A DNA stretch of 64,000 nt from positions 682,001-746,000 of the forward strand of contig NZ_JAQQKV010000002.1 in the NCBI RefSeq assembly GCF_028550435.1, written 5' to 3'. Shown here one piece after another: positions 16,441-24,279 of this stretch. The DNA is from Asticcacaulis machinosus. GTDB taxonomy: Bacteria > Pseudomonadota > Alphaproteobacteria > Caulobacterales > Caulobacteraceae. The first letter of the stretch is position 1; every line of letters begins with the position of its first letter. Under the pieces are notes generated by a model, which searched no databases, was not told where the DNA came from, and worked only from the letters and a program-made list of their open reading frames with translations. The position numbers and the translations under genes were made by a program.

Positions 16441-17070
16441 CTATCGGCCGGTTTGATCTGATTTGTCTATACTGCCGGACAGTAATTTTTGATGCAGGCT
16501 CACCACGTCAGTACGAGTGGCCTCAAGCGGTTGATCCGTCAGGATCAGAAAATCGGCGCGCTTGCGCTTTTCCGCATCGCTGATCTGGCGCGACAATATG
16601 TCATTGAACTTGGCCTCGGTCATGCCGGGTCGGGCCAAGACGCGCGCCTTCTGAACTTCAGGCGGTGCGCTAACCACCAGAACATAGTCGAGGTTTTTCT
16701 CGGAACCGGTCTCATAGAGCAGAGGGATATCAGCGATCACCAGCGCCTCATCCCTGTGGGTTTCCATAAAGGCTGCGCGATCTTCGCGCACCAGAGGGTG
16801 CACAATGGCGTCCAGCACCGCAAATTTTGACGGATCGGCTTTCAGGATCTCCGACAGACGGGCGCGGTCAATGCTGTTGTCGGTCAGGATCACCCCAAAC
16901 GCCGCGCATAGCTTGTCTTTCAGGGACTGTGATGTCGCATAAAGCCGATGGACGACCTCATCGGCATCCCAGACCGGCACGCCCAGATCAGCAAACATCT
17001 TTGCGACCGTCGATTTGCCCATGCCGATTGAGCCGGTCAGGCCCAGCCTTATTACAGGCTTTTTGGTCAC
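16441..17070 (-). CDS. coaE: Dephospho-CoA kinase
   Basis: Last enzyme of coenzyme A synthesis, phosphorylating the ribose 3'-OH of dephospho-CoA. The 209 residues begin with the P-loop GLTGSIGMGKSTVAKMF (about 10-26), followed by the CoaE signature VPVWDADEVVHRLYA and the later IPLLYETGSEKNLDYVLVVSAPPEVQ. It overlaps aroE by four bases (start within the aroE stop), so translation is likely coupled. The C-terminal tail is slightly long and charged, typical of alphaproteobacteria. Confidence 0.95.
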   Translation of the reverse strand: MTKKPVIRLGLTGSIGMGKSTVAKMFADLGVPVWDADEVVHRLYATSQSLKDKLCAAFGVILTDNSIDRARLSEILKADPSKFAVLDAIVHPLVREDRAAFMETHRDEALVIADIPLLYETGSEKNLDYVLVVSAPPEVQKARVLARPGMTEAKFNDILSRQISDAEKRKRADFLILTDQPLEATRTDVVSLHQKLLSGSIDKSDQTGR

Positions 17071-17912
17071 ATAACCTCTCCCAGATAGCGCAGGGCCAGA
17101 TCGCGGATATCAAACTCAACGGGCGGTGCCACGCCATAAAACGCTTCAAACGACGGCCGCGCCTGTTCGATCAGCATGTTCAGGCCATCGACCAGCTTAA
17201 GCCCCCTCGCCTCCGCGGCCTGTAGCCAGGCGGTCTTCAACGGCCGATAGGTCATGTCCATCGCGGTCGCCGTATCGGGTGCCTTATCAAACAAGGGTAA
17301 TGGCCCGCCGGACGCAGCATTGATGATCGCGCTCACCCCGTCAAATGCCCGGTCGATCTGGGTGACATCATAGGCCGACACGCCGTCCTTAAACGCAAAC
17401 ACCAGTTCTTCGGCGCGGGCAATGGTGCGGTTGACGATGCGCACATCGGTGCACCCCTTGGCCAACAGGGCGGCAATGACCGCGCGCGCCGCACCCCCTG
17501 CCCCCATAATGGCCACCGGCTTTGTCAAATCGCAATCCGGCGATTGCAGCTCAAACGCCCGGATCAGGCCAAAGCCATCGGTGGAATCGGCATGGACATG
17601 GCCTTCATCATCAAAGGTCAGCAGATTGGCCGATCCACAGGCCAGCGCGATATCGGAATAGCTGTCGGCCAGTTTCAGCGCGATTTCCTTAAACGGTGCC
17701 GTGACATTCAGCCCCTTAATACCGTTGGTACGGCACGACAGGATAAGGCGTTCAAAGCCGTGCTCGTCCTTTGGATTAAACGGCGCATAGACCCCATTGA
17801 GGCGCAATTCACGCAACCAGGCATTATGCAGAAACGGGCTTAAAGACTGATGGATCGGCTGGCCAACCACGCCGGCCACTTTGGCTGCCCCTGTGGGTAA
17901 GGTCTCAATCAT
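17067..17912 (-). CDS. aroE: Shikimate dehydrogenase (NADP)
   Basis: Reduces 3-dehydroshikimate to shikimate in the aromatic amino acid pathway. The 281-residue protein has the substrate-binding GVVGQPIHQSLSPFLHNAWL (about 14-33), the catalytic-Lys region GLNVTAPFKE (about 73-82, the Lys-Glu of NVT-P-K), the NADP-binding IMGAGGAARAVIAALL and the NRT adenine-site motif IVNRTIARA. The final part DGLNMLIEQARPSFEAF is characteristic. It overlaps maf upstream and coaE downstream by four bases each, so the run is probably one operon. Confidence 0.95.
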   Translation of the reverse strand: MIETLPTGAAKVAGVVGQPIHQSLSPFLHNAWLRELRLNGVYAPFNPKDEHGFERLILSCRTNGIKGLNVTAPFKEIALKLADSYSDIALACGSANLLTFDDEGHVHADSTDGFGLIRAFELQSPDCDLTKPVAIMGAGGAARAVIAALLAKGCTDVRIVNRTIARAEELVFAFKDGVSAYDVTQIDRAFDGVSAIINAASGGPLPLFDKAPDTATAMDMTYRPLKTAWLQAAEARGLKLVDGLNMLIEQARPSFEAFYGVAPPVEFDIRDLALRYLGEVM

Positions 17913-18499
17913 AATGCAATGACCTCCAGATGACGCAATTGGTTCAGCAGTGGCAGCATGGGCAGGCCCAGAATTGTAAAATAATCGCCGCGAATGTCAT
18001 CAAACAGTTGCAGGCCCAGCCCTTCGAGCTGGTAACAGCCGACACTTTTCAACACCTCTTCGCCAGCTTGCGCCAGATAGGTGTCGATAAAGGCATCATT
18101 CAGACGGCGTACGCTCAGCTCCGCCGTGCCGACATGGGACCACACAATCTGCCCGCCCTGCGCCAGAGCAACAGCCGAATGAAGATAATGGGTCTGACCG
18201 CTAAAACGCTTCAATAGTGTCTTAGCCTGATCAAAATTATCTGATTTGCTGATCAGGTCTCGTTCGATTTCAACCACCGAATCCGCACCGATCACCAAGC
18301 CATCGTGACGCAAGGATATGTGGATCGCCTTTTCCTGCGCCAGTTTCAACGCCACCGATTTCGGGCTATGTGCGCGCGCCAGATACTCATCCTTAATCGC
18401 CTCTTCGTCGATATGGGCGGGGATGATGTCAAAGCTTAAACCGGCATTGGTCAGCAAGGTGGCGCGTATTTTAGAGCCGGAGGCAAGGATTAAGGTCAT
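17909..18499 (-). CDS. Maf-family nucleoside triphosphate pyrophosphatase
   Basis: A 196-residue Maf protein of the family that hydrolyses dTTP/UTP or modified nucleotides, possibly house-cleaning. Conserved pieces are LILASGSKIRATLLTNAGL (residues 3-21), the E-rich HIDEEAIKDEYL, VIGADSVVEIERDLISK (about 69-85) and the C-terminal VGCYQLEGLGLQLFDDIRGDYFTILGLPM, which holds the catalytic Asp-type pocket. Maf is classically tied to septum formation; a direct link is not shown here. It opens the maf-aroE-coaE-dnaQ run and is followed upstream by a repeat-rich spacer at 18516-18613. Confidence 0.9.
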   Translation of the reverse strand: MTLILASGSKIRATLLTNAGLSFDIIPAHIDEEAIKDEYLARAHSPKSVALKLAQEKAIHISLRHDGLVIGADSVVEIERDLISKSDNFDQAKTLLKRFSGQTHYLHSAVALAQGGQIVWSHVGTAELSVRRLNDAFIDTYLAQAGEEVLKSVGCYQLEGLGLQLFDDIRGDYFTILGLPMLPLLNQLRHLEVIAL

Positions 18500-18515
18500 A
18501 AAGTAAGGCCTTTTT

Positions 18516-18613
18516 GCAGGGGGCTAGCCCCCTGCACCCGTAACTTGGTGTTGTATCGGCTAACCAGATTAGCCCTGACTATAGTTTCGGGGTGCAGGGG
18601 ACAAGTCCCCTGC
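18516..18613. repeat. Composite GC-rich palindromic repeat between maf and the DUF299 gene
   Basis: It has perfect palindrome GCAGGGGGCTAGCCCCCTGC at 18516-18535 and GCAGGGGACAAGTCCCCTGC at 18594-18613, and their flanks (CTGCACCCG / CGGGGTGCAG) can form a longer outer stem. The second palindrome, read on the minus strand, is identical to that at 57187-57206 and its flank also matches (26-27 bases). This identifies a dispersed family. Confidence 0.75.
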
Positions 18614-19483
18614 TTAAATCCCGCCTAAACGACCTGTGCGTTTCTCGTTCAACAAACTAATTATCGCGGCTGAGGTTTCTTCGATACTGCGACGGGTGAC
18701 ATCGATCACCGGCCACTCTTTACGCTCAAAAAACCGGCGGGCGGCGATGATCTCATTTCGGACGGCCTCGGTATCAGTATAGGTCGACGGCCGGTCGTCA
18801 TTGTTGAGCGACAGCAGCCGGTTTTTGCGGATCGAAATCAGCCGCTCCGGTGAGGCAATCAGGCCAACAATCAAGGGTTCGGTCAGATTATCGATTTCTT
18901 CGGGCAGGGGCCGGCCCGGCACCAGCGGAATATTAGCCGCCTTGATGCCGCGGTGAGCCAGATAGATGCAGGTTGGTGTCTTTGAGGTACGCGATACCCC
19001 GACCAGAATGACCTCAGCCTGAGCCAGACGGTCGGCCAGAGCGCCGTCATCATGAGCGATGGCATAGTTCAAGGCTTCGATACGCTCGAAATACTCATTA
19101 TCAAGATTATGCTGAGCACCGATCCGCTTGGAGACCGCCGCCCCCAGATAGCGCGAAAACGCCACCACCATCGGATCAAGTACACCAATCGCCGGAATAT
19201 CCAATTCCCGGCAGCGGATTTCCAGATTGGTGCGCAATTCAGAATCCACAATCGTATGCAGCACAATGCCCGGAAAGCTTTCGATCTCGACCAGCGCCCT
19301 ATCAAGCTGCTTCGGTGAACGGATCAGCACATAGATATGTTCAATCGGTAAAATGCCTTCAAAACGGGCCGCAGCCGCCTTAGCCAGAGCGTTAAGCGTT
19401 TCGCCTGTGGAATCCGAGACCAGATGGACATGAAAATAGGTGCCTATCTTAGAGGATAAGGTTTTCAGGCTGTCCGAGGTCAT
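18614..19483 (-). CDS. DUF299 bifunctional kinase/phosphorylase (PEP synthase regulatory protein PSRP family)
   Basis: The family phosphorylates and dephosphorylates PEP synthase or pyruvate phosphate dikinase in response to ADP and phosphate. The 289-residue length is normal. Recognisable parts are VHLVSDSTGETLNALAKAAA (about 18-37), the nucleotide P-loop ILVGVSRTSKTPTCIYLA (about 151-168) and the later LIASPERLISIRKNRL. The gene borders the predicted origin, exactly as the equivalent Caulobacter gene borders Cori opposite hemE. The upstream 484 bases hold CtrA and DnaA-type elements that may also control this gene. Confidence 0.9.
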   Translation of the reverse strand: MTSDSLKTLSSKIGTYFHVHLVSDSTGETLNALAKAAAARFEGILPIEHIYVLIRSPKQLDRALVEIESFPGIVLHTIVDSELRTNLEIRCRELDIPAIGVLDPMVVAFSRYLGAAVSKRIGAQHNLDNEYFERIEALNYAIAHDDGALADRLAQAEVILVGVSRTSKTPTCIYLAHRGIKAANIPLVPGRPLPEEIDNLTEPLIVGLIASPERLISIRKNRLLSLNNDDRPSTYTDTEAVRNEIIAARRFFERKEWPVIDVTRRSIEETSAAIISLLNEKRTGRLGGI

Positions 19484-19520
19484 AAGATCAGGCTTTCAAA
19501 AATATATCTGTGTACCGAAT

Positions 19521-19530
19521 TTGGGGAAAA
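19521..19530 (-). promoter_or_regulatory. DnaA W-box-like element 1 (TTGGGGAAAA)
   Basis: The minus strand reads TTTTCCCCAA, which contains the six-base W-box TCCCCA reported as a weak DnaA site in Caulobacter Cori. The same ten bases recur at 19593-19602 and, inverted, at 19633-19642, which argues against chance. Confidence 0.6.
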
Positions 19531-19592
19531 CCCGCGTATAAGTTCGTGCGTAATTCCCCCGTCAAGTCAAGCGCCACTCACCTCCCCTCTGA

Positions 19593-19602
19593 TTGGGGAA
19601 AA
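19593..19602 (-). promoter_or_regulatory. DnaA W-box-like element 2 (TTGGGGAAAA)
   Basis: Together with the inverted copy at 19633 it forms a 12-base inverted repeat GATTGGGGAAAA (19591-19602) / TTTTCCCCAATC (19633-19644). Both arms are preceded by the direct repeat CCCTCTGATT. This organised pair looks like a binding platform rather than a transcription terminator. Confidence 0.6.
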
Positions 19603-19632
19603 GGATTAAGATATCCTGCAAGCGCCCTCTGA

Positions 19633-19642
19633 TTTTCCCCAA
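19633..19642 (+). promoter_or_regulatory. DnaA W-box-like element 3 (TTTTCCCCAA)
   Basis: Plus-strand copy of the same decamer, containing TCCCCA. It is the right arm of the 12-base inverted repeat with the copy at 19593. Confidence 0.6.
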
Positions 19643-19685
19643 TCCTGCGATCTGGGGGTTTTATATCGAGCCCACTGTGAGTAAG

Positions 19686-19700
19686 TTAATCTTTCATTAA
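19686..19700. promoter_or_regulatory. CtrA binding box A (TTAA-N7-TTAA)
   Basis: TTAA at 19686-19689 and TTAA at 19697-19700 are separated by exactly seven bases, the Caulobacter CtrA consensus; the right half continues as TTAACC. By analogy CtrA bound here would block initiation in swarmer cells and could act on the hemE promoter. Confidence 0.75.
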
Positions 19701-19727
19701 CCCTGTATATTTACCTCCCGTTAAGAA

Positions 19728-19742
19728 TTAAGAATTTTTTAA
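19728..19742. promoter_or_regulatory. CtrA binding box B (TTAA-N7-TTAA)
   Basis: TTAA at 19728-19731 and 19739-19742 with the exact seven-base spacer GAATTTT. An extra TTAA at 19721 lies just before. The GANTC methylation site at 19744-19748 is directly adjacent, so CcrM state could influence the same segment. Confidence 0.75.
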
Positions 19743-19748
19743 GGATTC

Positions 19749-19763
19749 CTAATATTTGGTTAA
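19749..19763. promoter_or_regulatory. Probable degenerate CtrA box C (CTAA-N7-TTAA)
   Basis: CTAA (19749-19752), seven bases, TTAA (19760-19763): one mismatch from the consensus, in phase with the two perfect boxes upstream (centres about 21 and 42 bases apart). Confidence 0.45.
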
Positions 19764-19967
19764 TTATCCCGCCTTTTCACAGGCTGTGAAACATAAATTT
19801 TTCATTAATTTCGCACTGTGAAAAACCCGTGATAAGCGCGGGCGTGCGCTAAATTGTCCCGTTCATTAAGCCACCTACTACCACTGCTTCCTTTTATTAT
19901 TTTATTATGTCATTGGAGCCCATATCCGGATAATACGGCAGACTTGACCCAGATAGTTGTGGCAGAT

Positions 19968-21011
19968 ATGACGATTGAACCTTCCCCGACCCTTAAGGCG
20001 CCGCTTCTCAAAGCCTTAAATGGCCAGACCCAAGCCATACCCCCGGTATGGTTTATGCGTCAGGCCGGACGCTACCTGCCAGAGTACAAAGCCCTACGCG
20101 CCACCACGCCTGATTTTATCTCATTCTGCCTCAATCCGGAGAAGGCGGCTGAGGCCACTTTGCAGCCGATTAGGCGCTTTGGATTCGATGCGGCGATTTT
20201 ATTCTCCGACATTCTGGTCATTCCACAGGCCTTAGGTCAAAACGTAGCCTTTGAAGCCGGTGAGGGGCCGGTGCTTGGAGAACTACCCGCGTTAGAGGCC
20301 ATGCGCGATCTGGCCGGGCAGGCGGGCATACACCTTAAAAATGTCGGTGAAACCCTGATGCGGGTGAGGTCAGCACTGGATGCTGATAAGACGACGCTGA
20401 TCGGGTTTTGTGGCGGGCCGTGGACCGTCATGACCTACATGCTCAATGGTCGCAAAGCGCAGGATCGCACCCTGATCCGCGCCTTTGTCTATGACAATCC
20501 GGTCTATGTCGCGCAACTGATGGATATCGTTATCGAAGCCTCGGCCCATTACCTGAAGATGCAGGCCGATTCCGGTGCGCAGGTGTTGAAAATCTTTGAA
20601 AGCTGGGCGGAAGGTCTGCCCGATCCTTACTTTAACGAACTGATCATTGAGCCGCACAAAAAGCTGATCGCACGGGTGAGGGAACTTGGCGTGACCTTAC
20701 CCATCATTGGTTTTCCGCGCGGGTCTGAGGTCCGGCTGTTTGATTACCTTGCAGCGGTCAATGTCGAGGCTCTGGCGCTTGGTACCGCCACGCCGCTGAA
20801 ACTGGGTCGTGACTTACAAAAATTAAAACCAATCCAGGGCGCGCTCGATCCCGTAGTGTTAAGATCAGGCGGGCAGGCGCTCGATGCCGCGATCGACCGG
20901 TTACTTGAGGCATGGGGGCAGGGGCCTTACATCTTCAATCTGGGTCACGGTATCTTTCTGGATACGCCGATTGCCCATGTCGAAAATGCACTGAAACGGA
21001 TCAGAGGCTGA
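19968..21011 (+). CDS. hemE: Uroporphyrinogen decarboxylase
   Basis: Converts uroporphyrinogen III to coproporphyrinogen III in haem synthesis. I start at the ATG at 19968, giving 347 residues, the usual length; an earlier TTG at 19854 would add 38 residues of origin DNA. The signature near the N terminus, PPVWFMRQAGRYLPEYKALR, includes the substrate-binding Arg pair. Other core parts are FSDILVIPQALGQNVAFEAGEGP, FCGGPWTVMTYM, IGFPRGSEVRLFDY and the C-terminal FNLGHGIFLDTP. The stop overlaps the hemH start (TGATG). In Caulobacter hemE transcription is coupled to the origin and to CtrA; the boxes upstream suggest the same. Confidence 0.96.
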   Translation: MTIEPSPTLKAPLLKALNGQTQAIPPVWFMRQAGRYLPEYKALRATTPDFISFCLNPEKAAEATLQPIRRFGFDAAILFSDILVIPQALGQNVAFEAGEGPVLGELPALEAMRDLAGQAGIHLKNVGETLMRVRSALDADKTTLIGFCGGPWTVMTYMLNGRKAQDRTLIRAFVYDNPVYVAQLMDIVIEASAHYLKMQADSGAQVLKIFESWAEGLPDPYFNELIIEPHKKLIARVRELGVTLPIIGFPRGSEVRLFDYLAAVNVEALALGTATPLKLGRDLQKLKPIQGALDPVVLRSGGQALDAAIDRLLEAWGQGPYIFNLGHGIFLDTPIAHVENALKRIRG

Positions 21012-22036
21012 TGAAAAAAGTTGCGGTTTTATTGTTCAATCTGGGCGGACCTCTGGAATCAAAGGACGTCAAACCGTTTCTCTACAATCTGTTCAAAGAC
21101 AAATATATCATCAGCTTGCCGTTTGGCTTGCGTCATTTCGTAGCGCGGATGATATCGACGACGCGCGAAAAACCGGCTCAGGCCAATTATAATTTCATGG
21201 GCGGCGGCTCACCGATACTGGCGCAAACCCAGGCGCAAGCAAACGCGCTGGCGGCGTATGCGGAAAAGACCATTAAGGGCGCTGAGGTTAAGACCTTTAT
21301 TGGCATGCGTTACTGGCATCCGTTTGTTGAGGATACCGTCAAAGACATCGACGCGTGGGGGCCGGATGAGATTGTGCTTCTGCCGCTCTATCCGCAGTTT
21401 TCAAAGACCACGACTTTGTCGTCACTGTCGGCTTTCAAAAAAGCCTATAAGGGCCGCGCCAAGGTCACGGCGGTCTGTTGCTATCCGGAAAACGATTTTT
21501 TCATCAAGGCGCAGGTCGATCTGATCCGCGCCGCCATCAAGGATATCAAAAACCCGGATGGCTACCGGATTCTGTTTTCGGCGCATGGGTTACCAGAAAA
21601 AGTCATCCAGGAAGGTGATCCTTATCAGGCGCAGGTCGAAGCGACCGTGGCCAAGGTGATGGCTGAACTTAAAACCGATATCGACCATGTGATTTGTTAC
21701 CAGAGCCGGGTAGGGCCATTGAAATGGATCGGACCGGCGACCGATGAGACTATCACTCAGACAGGTCAATCAGGCAAAAACATCGTTCTGGTGCCGATTG
21801 CCTTTGTGTCGGAACATATCGAAACCCTGGTTGAACTCGACATCGAATATAAGCATCTGGCTGATGTGGCCGGTGTTTCGTCCTATATCCGGGTGCCGGC
21901 AGTGGGCACGAACCCTGACTATATCCGCGCCTTGGGCGATCAGATTCTGAAAGCGCTGGCAACGACCGAGGCGGTCATCAGCGACCATGCCTGTGCAACC
22001 TGCCACAGCCACTGCCCGAAACTAAAGGCGGCTTAA
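21011..22036 (+). CDS. hemH: Ferrochelatase, with a C-terminal cysteine cluster
   Basis: Inserts Fe(II) into protoporphyrin IX to form haem. The 341-residue product from the ATG at 21011 (overlapping hemE by one base) has LLFNLGGPLESKDVKPFL, MGGGSPILAQT, the region MRYWHPFVEDTV, the catalytic FSAHGLPEKVIQEGDPY (about 185-200) and YQSRVGPLKWIGPATDE. The tail ends HACATCHSHCPKLKAA, with three Cys in a short stretch (CxxCxxxC). Ferrochelatases of Caulobacter carry a [2Fe-2S] cluster with C-terminal Cys ligands, so a cluster is plausible. It sits in hemE-hemH-hemJ, covering the last steps of haem formation. Confidence 0.95.
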   Translation: MKKVAVLLFNLGGPLESKDVKPFLYNLFKDKYIISLPFGLRHFVARMISTTREKPAQANYNFMGGGSPILAQTQAQANALAAYAEKTIKGAEVKTFIGMRYWHPFVEDTVKDIDAWGPDEIVLLPLYPQFSKTTTLSSLSAFKKAYKGRAKVTAVCCYPENDFFIKAQVDLIRAAIKDIKNPDGYRILFSAHGLPEKVIQEGDPYQAQVEATVAKVMAELKTDIDHVICYQSRVGPLKWIGPATDETITQTGQSGKNIVLVPIAFVSEHIETLVELDIEYKHLADVAGVSSYIRVPAVGTNPDYIRALGDQILKALATTEAVISDHACATCHSHCPKLKAA

Positions 22037-22037
22037 G

Positions 22038-22484
22038 ATGAACTACGATCTGTTTCGCGCCCTGCATATCCTGTCGGTGATCGCGTGGATGGCAGGGTTG
22101 TTATATCTGCCGCGGATATTCATCTATCACATTCATAACCAAGATAAGGCTGAGGTCGTTTCCGTCTTTCGGGTGATGGAGCGTAAACTGATAAAGCTGA
22201 TTATGAACCCGGCTATGATTGCGGCGTGGATATTTGGGGCCGGCCTGATCTATATCGATTATAAGGCGAGGGGCCCGGAGTTTTTGACGCAGGCGTGGTT
22301 TCTGACTAAGATCGTAGGGATTATCGCCATCACCGGCTGGCATCATTATTTGACCGCTAAATTTAAAAAACTCGACCGTGGGGACAATATCGGTACCGAA
22401 AAATACTGGCGTATTGTCAACGAAGTGCCGTTTGTCATTGCCATCATTATGGTTCTGGCAGTGACTCTGGAGTTCGGAGCGTAA
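22038..22484 (+). CDS. hemJ: Protoporphyrinogen oxidase HemJ
   Basis: Membrane enzyme oxidising protoporphyrinogen IX to protoporphyrin IX, the step before ferrochelatase. The 148 residues form four membrane helices. The conserved His in FRALHILSVIAWMAGLLYLPRIF (His10) and the Lys in AWFLTKIVGIIAITGWHHY are those required in studied HemJ proteins. The start is one base after the hemH stop, so it belongs to the hemE-hemH-hemJ operon. No oxygen-dependent HemY-type oxidase is seen in the window, consistent with HemJ being the enzyme used. Confidence 0.93.
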   Translation: MNYDLFRALHILSVIAWMAGLLYLPRIFIYHIHNQDKAEVVSVFRVMERKLIKLIMNPAMIAAWIFGAGLIYIDYKARGPEFLTQAWFLTKIVGIIAITGWHHYLTAKFKKLDRGDNIGTEKYWRIVNEVPFVIAIIMVLAVTLEFGA

Positions 22485-22804
22485 TACTATTCTAATGGGG
22501 CGTGGGGCATTTTAGTTGCGCTACCGCCGCTCGGGCGGCCCCGTATGCTGCTTGAGCGCCAAACCCACAATTGACTTGACCGAAATTCAGCGTGGTGTAA
22601 GGGTTCCGCTCAAATTGAGTATGTATCGGGTTTTAATCTGATCCTCAAATCTTAAGACAGGCGCCACGGTTCTGCTGGTTGGCCTTTTCAAGAACAATTC
22701 ATTCAAGGCGCTTCGCTATTAAGCGCCCTATATAAACCTTATGGGGTTCGCGTATCGCAGACAAACCGTCTGGGGTTATTCGCGGACGCCGCCATCGTGA
22801 GACC
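22485..22804 (+). promoter_or_regulatory. 320-bp spacer and rho leader region
   Basis: There is no gene. The stretch has small hairpins (CCGCC-GCTC-GGCGG-like near 22523-22538 and GGCGCT-TCGCTATTA-AGCGCC at 22707-22727) and a possible -35 TTGACT at 22571, without a good -10. The second hairpin lies about 80 bases before the rho start and could be part of an mRNA leader; rho genes are commonly autoregulated, which is general knowledge, not shown here. Confidence 0.4.
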
Positions 22805-24199
22805 ATGTCTATGCAAGACGAAAACGAATTTGAACCGACGCCTGAGCAAGAGGCCGAAGAGACCGAACTGGAACTTAACGGCGATGAGTCTGAAGGTGAT
22901 GAGTCTGGGGACGGCACCGAAGAGATCGCCAATCCGCAGTCCATGTCGCTTCAGGAACTGAAGGAAAAATCCCCGGCGGATCTGCTGGCGTTCGCGGAAA
23001 CGCTCGGTGTTGAAAACGCCAACAATATGCGCAAGCAGGACATGATGTTTGCCATCCTCAAGGTTCTGGCCGAAGAGGGTGTCGAAATCTCAGGTTCCGG
23101 CGTGATCGAAGTGCTCCAGGACGGGTTCGGTTTTCTGCGTTCGCCCGAAGCCAACTACCTGCCGGGCCCCGATGACATCTATGTCAGCCCGCAACAAATC
23201 CGCCGCTATGGTCTGCGCACCGGTGACACTATCGAAGGCCAGATCCGCAGCCCGCGTGAAGGTGAGCGCTATTTCGCGCTGCTTAAAGTCGCGACCATCA
23301 ATTTCGAAGACCCCGAAGCCACCCGCCATAAGGTTCATTTCGATAACCTGACGCCGCTCTATCCTGATGAGCGCATGACCATGGAAATGGAAGATCCGAC
23401 CATCCGGGATCGTTCCGGTCGTATCATCGATATAGTGGCGCCTCTTGGTAAGGGCCAGCGCTGTTTGATCGTGGCCCCGCCGCGGGTCGGTAAGACGATG
23501 ATGCTGCAAAACATCGCCAAATCCATCGCCGCCAATCACCCTGAGTGTTATCTGATCGTTCTGCTGATCGATGAGCGTCCGGAAGAAGTGACCGACATGC
23601 AGCGCACCGTGCGCGGCGAAGTCATCGCTTCGACCTTTGATGAGCCGGCGACCCGCCACGTTCAGGTCGCCGAAATGGTGATCGAAAAGGCTAAGCGTCT
23701 GGTCGAACATAAGCGCGATGTGGTCATTCTGCTCGATTCCATCACCCGTCTGGGCCGTGCCTATAATACCGTTGTGCCATCGTCAGGTAAGGTGCTGACC
23801 GGCGGTGTTGACGCCAATGCTCTGCAACGTCCGAAGCGCTTTTTCGGGGCCGCGCGTAATATCGAGGAAGGCGGCTCTCTGACCATTATCGCGACCGCCC
23901 TGATCGATACCGGCTCACGCATGGACGAAGTTATCTTCGAAGAATTCAAGGGAACCGGTAACTCGGAAATCGTGCTCGATCGGAAAGTGGCCGACAAGCG
24001 CGTCTTCCCGGCGATGGATATTCTAAAGTCCGGTACCCGTAAGGAAGACCTGCTGACGCCGAAGGATGTGCTGCAAAAGACCTACGTTCTGCGCCGTATC
24101 CTGAACCCGATGGGCCCGCAGGATGCGATCGAGTTCTTAATCGACAAGCTGCGCCAGACAAAAACCAATGGCGAATTCTTCCAAAGCATGAATACCTGA
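22805..24199 (+). CDS. rho: Transcription termination factor Rho
   Basis: Hexameric RNA helicase ending transcription at unstructured RNA. The 464-residue protein starts with an acidic stretch (residues 5-40, Glu/Asp-rich), more extended than in E. coli Rho. Then come the Rho N-domain ([21 protein letters not shown]), the primary RNA-binding cold-shock fold ([22 protein letters not shown]) and the ATPase with Walker [12 protein letters not shown] and Q/R loops ([24 protein letters not shown]). The acidic tail may bind cations or RNA polymerase, as in some alphaproteobacteria (inference). Its stop sits inside an intrinsic terminator stem at 24194. Confidence 0.96.
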   Translation: MSMQDENEFEPTPEQEAEETELELNGDESEGDESGDGTEEIANPQSMSLQELKEKSPADLLAFAETLGVENANNMRKQDMMFAILKVLAEEGVEISGSGVIEVLQDGFGFLRSPEANYLPGPDDIYVSPQQIRRYGLRTGDTIEGQIRSPREGERYFALLKVATINFEDPEATRHKVHFDNLTPLYPDERMTMEMEDPTIRDRSGRIIDIVAPLGKGQRCLIVAPPRVGKTMMLQNIAKSIAANHPECYLIVLLIDERPEEVTDMQRTVRGEVIASTFDEPATRHVQVAEMVIEKAKRLVEHKRDVVILLDSITRLGRAYNTVVPSSGKVLTGGVDANALQRPKRFFGAARNIEEGGSLTIIATALIDTGSRMDEVIFEEFKGTGNSEIVLDRKVADKRVFPAMDILKSGTRKEDLLTPKDVLQKTYVLRRILNPMGPQDAIEFLIDKLRQTKTNGEFFQSMNT

Positions 24200-24220
24200 T
24201 GCGTTAGCATCAGGTTGTTT
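24194..24220 (+). terminator. Intrinsic terminator overlapping the rho stop codon
   Basis: ACCTGATGC (24194-24202) pairs perfectly with GCATCAGGT (24207-24215) over a four-base loop, followed by TGTTT. The TGA stop of rho lies in the left arm. Rho's own gene thus seems to end by a Rho-independent mechanism. Confidence 0.65.
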
Positions 24221-24279
24221 ATGCGCTCAGAGGCCGCGCAGGCTCCTCGCAATAGCTCGGACGGGCGGTCGCCCTTGCC
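24220..24279. repeat. Dispersed 60-bp repeat C, copy 1
   Basis: This stretch is the reverse complement of 40273-40329 with a few substitutions and a three-base gap; the part matching GAGGAGCCTGCGCGGCCTCT is unchanged in both copies. One lies after rho, the other upstream of xth. Confidence 0.75.

Larger units (their letters stand above)
19484..19967. other. Predicted chromosomal origin of replication (Cori-like)
   Basis: This is the only long AT-rich gap in the neighbourhood, lying between the DUF299 gene and hemE as in Caulobacter crescentus. Seen directly: two perfect TTAA-N7-TTAA boxes and one near match (19686-19763), three TTGGGGAAAA blocks containing the W-box core TCCCCA (19521, 19593 and, inverted, 19633), a direct repeat CCCTCTGATT (19585 and 19625), and a GANTC site at 19744-19748. 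From 19681 to 19810 the sequence is very AT-rich, a plausible unwinding element. Genes left of it read leftward and right of it rightward in general, as expected for co-orientation with forks. No consensus G-box (TGATCCACA) was found; the nearest is TGTGAAACA at 19784-19792. The function is inferred by synteny with Cori. Confidence 0.85.

Noticed and set aside
19854-19967. Longer hemE start (TTG at 19854)
   Set aside because: It would add 38 residues of origin DNA with no conservation to HemE; the ATG at 19968 gives the usual length.
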